From positions 124,001-188,000 of the forward strand of contig WIXG01000055.1 of the NCBI GenBank assembly GCA_009869945.1: a stretch of 64,000 nt of DNA. Reading direction: 5' to 3'. A model generated the notes under the pieces. The model saw only the letters and a list, made by a program, of their open reading frames with translations. It did not search any database and was not told the DNA's origin. The DNA comes from Mesaphorura yosii. Its lineage: Eukaryota > Arthropoda > Collembola > Poduromorpha > Tullbergiidae. The position numbers were made by a program, and so were the translations under genes. Every line of letters starts with the position of its first letter. Within the stretch, counting starts at the first letter, position 1. Below, piece by piece: positions 33,001 through 45,000 of the stretch.

Positions 33001-36000
33001 TGTGAGTTGTGAGGCCGATGCCTGACCGGGCCGACTGTTGAGCTTGGCGACGGAAGCGGGGACTTGATTACTTGGTTAGTGTTCGGATCGATGATTGAAA
33101 CATTGTCCTCCGAGCCACCGACCATTTTGTCGAAGGATCCTTCACCGTGACTGTGGGGTTGGGGATTCCCGACGAAGTTGCCCAGATGGAAGCCGCTGGC
33201 GTTGCCACCGAAATGATTTCGGTCAAATATGTCAGAGATGGTTGGAGACACCATGAAACCACCGGATTTCATGAAATGATTGTCAGCGCTGTGTTCATCA
33301 GACTCGCTGTTGCTGTTTTGGTGCTGCTGCGCTGGTCTCTCTGTGGTTGCTGGCGTTGATGGTGTGCGTATGAAAGTGGGATGAAGACGCGTGGTCTTTG
33401 GAGTCGTCGGTTGTGGCGGAATTTCGTTTATGATAAGTTTCTGTGGCGGTGGTCGGTGCGAGGAAGCGGTGAAAGGAGGCATGACCGGATGAGGGCTGCC
33501 GCTGACCTCGTTTTCAACCTCATTCGTGCCCTCCTCCGGCAACTCGGCCATGGGTGGCGGATCGTACGTCTCATGCACGTAGAAAACTGTCGTAGGGCTT
33601 ACGTGATGAGGTGCGATGTGAGGGGTTGGAGCAAAGAATCCAGGCAGCAGAGGAGGTGGCAGCGGACCCTCTTGACTCTGACTTTGCTGCTCGCCCGACT
33701 GCTCCTGCTGTACCATGAAAGGCGGAGGCCGTGCAAATTGCGGGTACGACTGTGTGTTTTCATGCCCGTGCATCGTCTCAATTGGCCAGGGCGGGATTTG
33801 TTGCATTCCTGGAAGCAAAACGGCGTGCCCTTGACTTTGATGCCCTGGGGCCACAATTCCTGTACTCAAATGCTGCCTGAAAATGTTGCCGTCCTCGAAA
33901 ATTGGAGGAGGTCGACGAGAGGTTGAGACGAAGTCAAATGGAATGAGCGACGGCGACGGCGGTGGCTGCGGAAGGTGCTGGTGTTGGTTCTGTGCTGCTC
34001 CGTTGTAATGCGAGGGCGGCCTGAACTGTGCTGTCGTCGGTGGTTCGGTCTCGAGGATCGGTCTGAAGGGCTGATGGTCAATGTTTGTGGCGGGGATCTG
34101 CGGAATGTGCACGTGGTTAAACTCAGGCGTTGGGTTCATTTGTTGATGATGCCGCATAAACTGCTCGTGCGCTCCTCGCAATGGCTGCTCCTCGCTCCTT
34201 GTCAACTCTTGCTGGTGCTGGTGTTGCGGAGTATTGTGTTGACCGAACGCAGGAATTGATCCCTGCGGTTGTTGTGCTTGCGAGGGTCGATTATGCAGTC
34301 TTGTGAGGATCCCCTGACCAGTTTGCATCGGATGCCGCATCGGAAGCTGGGGACCAATCAACTTGTGTTCGTGCTCGTGCTCGTCGCTGCCCTCGCCTTG
34401 GTGCCCCTGCACAGGAATCCTTTCAGTCATTACCACATCAAACGTGTTTGGAAGATGCACAGGATGATGCAGCCCAATTTCATTTGACCCAGCCATGTCA
34501 AAGTGCTTGTGCTCCTCGCTATTTTGGTTGTGACCCTTTGAACTCGGCTCTTCATAACTGTTGACAAACTTATCCTCGTTCTCGACGGTATGAAACATTG
34601 AATTGTGAGCCGCAGACGGCATCAGCAGATTGGGCCGTTGATTTTGAGTGATGTCAAAAGAATGTGGCAATTGAGGCCCGTGTTCTTCGGAGGAGGTGCC
34701 ACTTTGAGACGGCGGTGGACCTTTTTCGAAGGGAATTCTATTCCTTGGCGGAAACAGCGCGCTGTGAACCTCGTTCGAAGCTTCAGGAATTGGCGAGGAA
34801 TGCTGGCTCGGCAAATGGGGCCTTGGTCGGACGGCTGTTGAGGGCCGGTTAATTTGTTCCATTTCGGTGGGCGGTGGCACTCGTAGAAGGTTAAGATTTG
34901 GTGGGATTTGGTCGTCGTGCGAGTGGATTCCGAGTTCATTCGAGTGAGCATATGCAATTGACTTATTTTCTTCTGCTTCTTCGTCTTCGTCCCGATGCTG
35001 CTGCTGTAGGTGCGGCGGAGGTGGTGGTGGCCGTGCGACCGGAACCAGCACGGTGCTTGGCCGCTGGTACGGCTCTTGGCTCCGTGGGGGCTGTCTGAAG
35101 AATGTCGGCTCTCTCTTCTTTTCGCCGCTGTTCCTGAAGACATTATGAAAGGTTGGCGTACGATTCACTGGGCCCGCGAGGACCGGAGTCCCAGAAACCA
35201 CTTTTACAACGTGCGAAGTTGGGAGGCGCGACTCAGTCCGGAGGCCCGTGTTCGCGTTCGCGTTTGCATTGTTGTTGATTGAATAAATATTTGGTTGTCT
35301 GTCATTTGGCGGCGTAAAACTGTTTTGATTCTGAGGAAAGAAAGGCCGAGTGTTGCTGGTCGCTGCGCTCTGAAACTGTTCTTGGTTGGCGTGTGACATG
35401 GGGCGTCTCGGAATGTTGTCGTTCGGATGACGGAGTAAATGTAGAGGCCGCTTCTGCTGCTGGTGGAACTGGCCAACAGGAATCACATTCGGCTCCTTTT
35501 GGTACGGGACGATGGTTCCGATGCCCTCGTGCGTGGAAGACGGGTATCGCGCAGGGAAAAGGGGCTTCTCTTGCTTGTAGACTGTGCCGTACTGTCCTTG
35601 AGTGTCGTTTCTCGCAATGACGGGTGCGAATCCATGCTTGATGTAGCCTGCCATTGAGCTCAGGAGCGGACTCAATTTTGTCAACGTGCTTGCGCCCAGC
35701 CCACCAAGTCCAATTGCGCCCAGGTTGAGCAGCGGCTTCCAGTTGATGGTCGTTCCGCCTGTGCTGACGACCGATCCTCCGCCTCCGCCGGTGTTGACCG
35801 AGGGCCCGTCGTTCATTACAGTGATACCGGGACCGGAGAACATCGTGGGTGGTCTCCGTTGAGAATTGTGCTCGAACCCCTCCTGCTCGTGCTCGTCGTG
35901 TTTATTTGTCTGATTCTTCTTCTTGTTCCCTTTCTTGTTCTTCTTGGTTTTGGTCTTCTTCTTCTTCTGCCCTGTGTCCACGTCCGAGACATCGCTCACT

Positions 36001-39000
36001 CCGCCCTCGAGTTCATCCTCGGCCTCATCCACGTCCACGTCCGAATTGTTCGGATCAGCAGCCGTGCCGTCTTTTATCACCAAATGATAGACTTGTGTGA
36101 CGGACTCGATTTCCGGATCTTCGAGGTAGTCTTCGTCGGCGTAGTCGATCGGAATCTTGAGTTTAATCTCTTTTGTGGGTGGCAAAGTGGGCATCGTCGG
36201 CGCAGGTTTGTCCTTTGCGAAGCTGAATAAGGGCTTTTTCGTACTCACTCCGTTGGTCGTGTCGTTGGCCGCCGCTTCTGTCGTCGTCGTGTCGTTCTTG
36301 GGAATCTTTATCACGCTCGTGTTTGGACTTCCGTCCGATGTAAACTTGATAACAGTCATCAGCTCGCCGGAGGCGCTGCTCTCCAGCGCAGAGTGGATTT
36401 GGTGAACGTCGCCAGAAGGAACGCCGGCGTCGCCCTCCGCAGACATCGGCGTGGTTGCTTGGACATTAACCTTATGCTGAAAGCGATTGATCGTGCTTGG
36501 CCTCCCCTTTGTCCACTTAGGTGGTTTGGTCGTCCGTATGTACACGCGATCATCGGCAGCTGAAGAAGAGGAAGAATCGACGACCTCTGCAAAAGGTCGC
36601 TGAATAAAACCAAGCGTCACCTTTTTGTTTGCATCCGTGACTTTGTTCTTATTACTCGGCTTGTCAGCAGCCCCAGCCGCAGCCCCAGCCGCATCGATCT
36701 TAATCTCGTCGTCCTGAAGGGAGTTGGAGCTCAGTGTCGTTTCTCTTACATTCAAGTTGTACACATTTGTCGTGTCGAGGTCGTCGTGCTCATCCTCCTT
36801 GAAAACCTCGTCTTCCTTCACTTCGTCGTAGTATTCCGGGTGCTTCGGTTTCGTTCCAAATTCGTCCGAATTGTCGTCAGCCGTGATTTCAGAGAACAAG
36901 TCGAAGACCGGCGAGTGCGGGATTTTGGTGGGGACCTTTGAAGGAACGATTTTGATGATGAGCGTTGACGACCACGGCTCCCACTCGTAGCTCGAGTAAT
37001 CGTACACGGGTGAGAGTCCAGTTTTCTTGAGGAGCATCAGAGAATCCTGGTTGAATTCAGAAGTCGAGGAAGGCCAGGGTGACGTCGACGAGAATTCGTC
37101 ATACAAGTCGGGTTTCGGAGTCTTGGAAGGAAACGGCGTGGACGCGGGTCCGGCAGCTGGCGATGCCGACGACAAATACGCGAGTTCATACGTGCTGCTC
37201 GTCTTCTTGGTGCTACTAAATTGCTGGCTCTTGACAAACAGGTCGACAAGGCTAGAAATGTCGCCGTAATGCATGTCGTTGTAAGCAGCATCCTGCGAGC
37301 CGATGGCTAGTCCAAGATCATCGTCCACAAAGTCTGGAAACACCAGGTCCTCATTGATTTTGTTTGTGGTTTCAGTTTCCACAGGGTCACCTGAATCAGA
37401 AGATGTTGGCTTGGTGGCTGACTGCGAGGACGTAGCCGGTTGGGTCTTTAATTGTGAAACAGTCGCACTGGTGCTTGTGCTCGTGGGCGTGGCAGTCAAG
37501 CCGACAGGTGGGCGAGAGATGGACAAAGGCGGCGTCCGCGAGTGTGTGACGGCGGCCGAATACAAACTGTGGATTTCGACACCAACTTCCGTATCCGAGG
37601 ATGGACTTGTAAACTCGTCGTCGTCGTGATCGATTTCTTGAGGTGACTTTAGTGCAATTTCTTCGTATACCGTGCCCATGCCCTGGTTTCGGCTGGGACT
37701 GTGAGCTGCTGTAGGAAACACGCTTGAGTACTGCTCGTCAACAATTGACGCTGCAGTGGGCGAAACCAGAACTCGATGACTGCTGAAGTTTGTGCTACCG
37801 CCAACTGTGTCCGTCAATACATTGACAATGTGGTGAATTTCACTGCTCATCGACTCTTCAAAGTCCTTGTGCACGAGAATCGGCTCGATCGTAATTGAGG
37901 CCATGTCAACTCCGGCGCTGGGATAGAAGGGGTCCATGATTGCCTCGTCTTCGTCTTTTGGCCAGTGCGGCCACAAAATGGACGACGTGGGTTCATCCGG
38001 CACGTACGAACCCTCAATCGTTCGTGTCGGAATGATTTCGTGGACCGACGACGTGACTTCGAGGAGAGTTGAGTGCTGTGACAAGTATGACAGTTTGAGG
38101 ACGTTGAGGTGCTGTGCAATCAGCTCCGTTGCCAGTGCCTCCGTTGTGACGCGGGATACGATTTGCGTCCTACTTTGAATCTTCGTGGCTGACGGTCCTT
38201 CGCCAAGGATTGATGTGAAGTACGTGTACGTTGTGAAGTACGTCTTAGTCGCGTAAATCATGACTGGCTCGTAGATTTGTGAGGGCGCAGATGGACCAGT
38301 CAGCCCCAACTCTGATGCTGAGTCCAGTATCGAATGGTGAAGGTGGAACTCGTCGAGGTTGCCCGAGTCAATGATGTTATTCTGAATGAGGAATGTGACC
38401 GGGTCCAGATCGTTGAGGCTGCCGTACTCCAGGCTCTCGGAGTCCGCATCCACTGACGAGTACTCGACGCCAAGCGGTGATGCGATGGGAGTTGGCGAAA
38501 GGACCACCGCGTCGTAGGGCACAATCGTCGGTGTGTGCTCGATTTCGACAAGAAGCTGTTCAGTCACCACATTCGACGTCAGGTGTGTGGAGCTCTGCAC
38601 GTACGAGTCGGTCCCGTTCAGAAAGGTGGAAAAATGAGTGAAAGTGGTATAGAAAGTCTTCTCAATCGTTGATCTTGAAGGCACGATCAGAATTGGTGTG
38701 GCTTCCACGACCTGCGACGGTGTTGATTCCACCGGCACGGGCACCAGCGCCTCGGTCACAACCACCTGCGTCAGAATTTCTTGCGTTGTCAGCACCTTGC
38801 TTGATGTCGGCACTTCGTCGTTGTCAAACATAGTTTTCGAGAAGACGAGCGTCGTGAAGTACGTCTCCGTCTCGAACACCCGCGAATAGCTGGGGAGAAT
38901 GAACTCTTGCCCCTCTGCGACCGGAATATTAATCTCCTGCGTGGTTAGAGCAGGAGGCCTCGTGGTAGCCATCGCCATGCTTCTGGTTGGGGCAATTGAG

Positions 39001-42000
39001 GGTGACCGCAGCGTAAGCGAAATCATGTACGCAGGGACAGTCAGCACATTTGAGACCAGCTCAGTTCGCGTGATGACAATAGGGATCGAGTCTGCAGTGA
39101 ATGTGTTGTAGTACACGTATGTCGTCGTCATTGTGTTGGTCAGGTACGAATTGACTACGCCAAAATGCTCCGGGAGAATCGTCGGTGTTTCCTGAATCCG
39201 TGGTGTGTACTCAACTGTTGGACGAAACTTCTGGGTCACAACGTTCGATATCGTCTGAAACAAATTAAGTGACAATGAAAACCATTAAAGATACTTTGCA
39301 TATGAATCTTTGCCCATTTTCCTAATGAGTACGGATCCGAATTCGAATGGGTACTGAACTCACCTCTTCACGACTGCTGACGACTGTACTGCTTCGCTCG
39401 TCCAGAATCGTTGAGAAGTACGTGAACGTAGTCAGCAGCGTTTTAGTGACCAAATCAGGCGAAACAGAACGCACAATTGAGTGCAGCAGGTGATCGATTG
39501 GATTGTGCTGGAAGATTGGGACGAATTGGGAATTAATTAATTAATTGCTTATCGGCTCAGAAAGCGATGCACCATGCACGCATACGGGGGACTCGGGAAT
39601 TAAAGCGCACTTACCAGTTTGTTCGGGTGGTCGATGAGATGAAACTGCCTAGAGACGGTGTACGGTGGAAATGTGATAGCGTGCGGAGTCGGTGGAAATG
39701 GATGGATCCCATCGGCGTACCCGGCGTAGGTGGTTTTGTTACCTTCACGGGCATGAACATTGTTAGTAAGATTAATCGCTGGAACAAAGTAGCGAATTGC
39801 AATTGCCGGAAGGGGTTGCGTACCTTTGACGATCACTTCCACCCCGTTGCTCATTACTTTGGTCGCGAGTTGCCTGCCAGACTGCGGGTTGACTCCTCTG
39901 GAGACAAACAGTCGTCCGCCTTCCACGCGCTGTTCGCTGACGACTACGCTCGGGCTCAAGCTTTTGTTGGTGTTGGCGTTGTGACTGTTGTTAGTCCCGT
40001 TTAAAATGAGCGGGCTTCGAACGAGGATGCCGCCATCTTACAAACAACAGGCGAGTGCGAAATTTTAATTACTCGTCTCGAGGCATGACGTTATGAATTA
40101 TGAATTCGTCGAAGGCGTAATTCAGCAATTCTGGTTCTGGGACAGGCAGGACATGAAGGCGAGCATGAATTGCAGATGATATCTAGAAAGAGACCTGAAG
40201 AGAATCGACGATACTGTGTCAATTGTCAATGGCATGGACAGAAGTCATGGAAGAGAGCAAAACAGCCGTCAGGCGAGAAGTGAATCAAAATTAAGCGAAT
40301 GAGGCAATAGGCAGATGGAAGTGTGCAAGACAGTAAATATCAAAGGTGAAGATGAAGTGAAGATGACCCAACAGTCAACTCTCGTTTCTTTTGTCGAGAG
40401 ACCCAAATTACAACTCACAATTCACACATCGATCTTGTGCACCCTCTCAATTTAATTTGGCACACCTTCTGGTTTCCATTTTATTACGAGTACAAGTACG
40501 CAAATGTAACTAATCTAATAACGCTTGAGCTGACGCATCGACGATCCATCTACGACTACGACGCTGGCAATTTCTAATGCATAGCTTGATTTAAGATCAA
40601 AAACTTGAAGTTGAAGTTTACATTAATAATGATCAAATTAACGATAATTAAATGACAGTACACGCATAAGGGCATGAATGAGGTTAAGATGAAGCACAAG
40701 ATAAGACACATTTACAAGACTGAGCCACTTATTATTATCACTAATTTACTAACTGCACTAAACACGAACTAAGATGTGCTGGTAATAAAAAAGAATACAT
40801 AAGATTAGAAAATTGACATAAAGGTCGGAGTTGAAAGCACAAGAGCTTGATTAATGCAATTCTTAATTGTTAGCGTTAATACTAATTAACTTACACCTTA
40901 CAATTCTTACCTTTGTGATTTACCTTTATTTGATTATGGCCACGATTGTCCAGGTCGTGAATCGTAATACCTAATAAATGTATAAGTCGTCGATCGTCTA
41001 CGTTGTCTACTAAACTTCGATTACCCCAATACAATAATAATTTAAATTATTATTAATTATTGTAATAATTAATGTTATGCACGTGAACTTGATTCTTGAC
41101 GCTAATCTCTGAGACGGGGACAGCCGATAACGGACGACGTTTGAAGACTTAAATTATCTGGAAATAATGCAAAAGAAAGAACCTCAGGTCGGTTGCTCCG
41201 TTTCTTCTGATTTTGGGGTTGATCCTCAGTTTCCTCTTCTTCAGTAGTTGTCTAATTCGCTCCTACTCCGTGTCACATGTAAAATCTGTTGGTTGCTTAA
41301 TCGTACTGTATTTGTATTAAGGTTGGACTGGCTGCTCACTAAGTTGCTGCCCAGGACGTCACTGAACGAGTAGCTGTCTTCCAACTGCAGCCCTCCACCT
41401 TCGCCTATTTCTTCGATGTCATCCTCATAATCGTCATCAAACTTCACTTCCTCTTCTCCTCCGTCAATGTACATGGCGGTTGGCGCCACTTTGGTGTTTG
41501 GATCGACCTTTGTAAACTCGCCGCTGCGCAACTCGTTTTCACCGCCCCCAAACGGCAATTTGCTGTTCGCTGGCGTGCTGGGCACACTCCGCTTGACTCT
41601 GCTGGTCTCGAACGGGACTGTGCTGAGAATAGTGCTGAATTCACCCGGGTTTCGGCCCGAGACGTACAATGTCACGACGGAAAATTGTGGTTTTTCTTTG
41701 TGCTGCTGGCTCACTGCTCTCGCTTCAGCCATTTCTTCGTCCACCGTCTGGGTGACTGTTTGCGTGTGGACGAGCACGGCGGGTGCCGTGGGCTGAATCA
41801 ATGCCTCTTGTTGCTGCTGCAGGACGAGCGCTTGTTGTTGCTGGAAGAGGCCCTGAAGGAGTGCTGGGTTTAACCCGTTGAGCTGTGGCTGGTGCTGCTG
41901 CTGTTGTTGCGTCTGTGGAACAAATGCGGGCTGAGTTTGTGCTGGTGTGATGACAGTCGACTCGGTGATGAATTCAGTTGCCGTAATTACATTTGTGGAG

Positions 42001-45000
42001 CTCTCAACGATCGTTGTTTTGATTGCCTTTCCATGTAGCGTGATTGGGAGCACGGTGCTTGTGTAGTCGGTCACGGTGGTCACGTACGATGTGGTTTTTG
42101 TGTTGTACTGGGTGATGGGCGTCGCCGACTCGCCTGGCGCGATCATCTGCTGCTGGAACGACTGCTGCTGCTGTTGCTGCTGGAAGTTGTTGAGCAGGCC
42201 GTTCTGATTCAGATTGAGGTTCCCGAGCAACTGATTCAAGAGCAGGTTTGTGAGGTGTGTGTTGTCGGCCAGGGGATTCGAAGTGATTGTGGACACGATT
42301 GGTTCAATGGAGTACACAGTGGAGGGAACGATGTGGGAGAAGGACGTCTTGCGTCCGCGGATAGTCGTTGGTGTGAAGGTGATGCTCGTCGTGGACGACT
42401 CTCTGATTAAGTACTTTGTCACTTCAGTCACGCCAAACGAGGGAGTTGAGCTGAGTTCGCTGTTGAGCACGAGGACAGACTTGCCCTGGTAGTCGGAGTA
42501 CGTGTACTGGTAGGGGGCGACGATTTCCACGGAGGGACTCGGGGTGAGGATGGTTTTGTACTCGGTCTGCTTCCCGTTTATGACAGGAATGCTCGTTTCG
42601 GTCGGAATGTAGTGCGTGACTGAAATCGTGCCCAGTTCGAGTTGATCCTTGGCGCGTGAGTCATCGGTCGATGAGTAGCGGTCGTCCGAGTTGAGGTAAC
42701 TTGAGCGAATGTTGCCTCCACCCAAGGAGCTTGAGGAGTAGGAAGAAGACCCTCGTCCACGTCCTGAGCTGTAGCGATTTCTGGTGAACGATCTCGGTGT
42801 GGTTGTTGTTTCGCCTCGGTACCTCGACCGAAACCGGTTTGAGGTGGAGGCTGGGCGAGTGGTGGTGGTGGTCGCGGTGTACGAAGTGTCTGATGAGCTG
42901 GGTCTGTAGCGGGACTGACTGCGTCTGGCATAGGACAGGCTGCCGGAAGTGCTAGGCGAGCGTGCGTTACTGAAGGAGGATGTTCGTGTGTTTGGATTCG
43001 TTAAGGTGAAGGGAGTCTGTCGTGATGTGGCCGTCGTGGGTGAAATGCGTCCTCTAAGTCGTCCTCTCGGGGCCGGGGTTGTCGTCGTCGTGGTGGTTGG
43101 AGGAGGCGGAGGGGCTGCTGGAGTCTCGTCATAGTAGTAGTCGTCATAGTCTGAATTTAAGGAAGAAACAGAACGTGAGTTTGTGTTTCGAGTGTTATAC
43201 GTCGACGGTCTAAACTTTGAGCGCAGCGTGGATCGTTTGCGCTGGCCAAAGTAGTCGTCGTTATCCTCGTAAACATAGTCTGCCACTTGCCTGACTGATC
43301 GTTTGAGCGTCTGGCCTCGTGTCCGTCCGACTTCACTGCTCTCTGTCTCTGTATTGTTACTAGTATTGCTATTGTCGTCCGAGTAGTACTCGTAAGATTC
43401 GTACGGAGAGTGAACCTCCTCGAAGAATTGATTTCCGCTGTCCACGAGACTTGGAACATTCACTATGTCTCCGTCAAACGTCTTCTCGCCAACGTAGCGC
43501 TGCTGCTGCTCCGACTCGTGCAGTGGAAGGCGCTGGACGACTTGAATGGACTCGTCTTGCTGCAAGTCTCCTGCACTCATCGTGTCGCCTGCGGCCTCGG
43601 CGATCACGGGCACTTGGTTGGAGCCTGCGGCCTCCAGACTGGCTGTTGGTGGCAGGTTCCTAGACTCCTCAAGCTCAAGCTCGTCGTCAGAGTTGTCGAC
43701 GTCAACCGCAGCGGTCGTGGTTCCGGCGGTCGGACGAATTAAACCTGAAACATTTACGATAGTTCTATCAATTCAATTCTCAATCGGCTCAAATGAAATG
43801 TTCACCGCGTTCAGAACAGTAATTTACCTTTGCTTGGGAATCCTGACGGTCTGGATCGCGGAGCGAAGGCTCTCCTAGTCGTGGTTTTTGGAGCAGGTGT
43901 GGTCGTGGTGGTGGTGGTCGCCACACGATTACTGCCACCCGAAGTCGTGCGTCCAACGGGCTTGATGAGGTTCTTCAGAGCAAATCGTGGTTTGAGGGTT
44001 ACGGAGCTCGGAGACGCGTCAACAGGAGCCCCCGCCTCCAAAATCTCAGTCACTCCATCAATTGCTGCTGCGTTCGGGTTGGAGTCTGCACTTATTGTGG
44101 ACGTCGTGGGTTTGGTGAAGGTCCTTCGTTTGGGAAATGCAACGTTCCCACTCCCAGTTCTCGGAGTCGTGGTTGAACTCGTGCTCACTCCGATCAAGTT
44201 TGACGTTTGAAGTCGAGGGTTGAGACGGAAGCGGTTATTGCCAAACCTGTTGGGTGTCGTCGCCTTTTCGGTAGTGGACGAACCGAGGGCTGGGGCGCTG
44301 TTGTCGTACTCGTACTCAATTATTTCGTACTCGTCGTCTTCAAGGGCCGCAGTTGGCTTCACTGTTGTCGCGGACTTTGTCGGAGACACGCTTCCTCTTC
44401 CTCTGACGTTGTACCGGCTGCTGCTGGCTCCAGTTCCCTGGAAGCCCGAAGTGCTTGTAGCACTTGCCCGACCTGGGAAAGTCGAACTTCCTCGACGGCT
44501 GAATCCAGAAGACGATATTTTCGCAGCACCGCTTGTGCCTCGTCCTCGACCGCCCGGACTACTTCCAGTAGCTTGGCTCGTGCTGGTTGGCTGAATGACG
44601 ACTTCTGAAGCTGAGTCCGCCCCTCCACTTCCGGGCCTTGGTCGCTGGAATCTGGTTCGGCTTAGGGTGCTCGGAAGTCTTGGCGTCGGTCCACCGGAAC
44701 TGGCAGGAGTCGTGCCTGAAGACGACTCTTCCGGTCTGCGGTATCGCTGTCGATTCGCAAAACTGCTTCCTCTTGTTGGCAAGGATTTCGTAGTTGACGC
44801 TGGTGCAAGTGTGGCCGTTACAGTGGGTGTGACATCAGTTCGTGTGACGATGACCGCCGAAGTCTGTTTTCGTTTCGGCGCGAAAGCTGCACGACTTCTC
44901 GACGAGAATGGCGTAATGAATGGTGTAAATGATTTGGAGCCCGGAGGAGTAAACGCTGGACGGCTCGCACGCTCTCGACCTCGGCCGAGGAACCGCTTCG

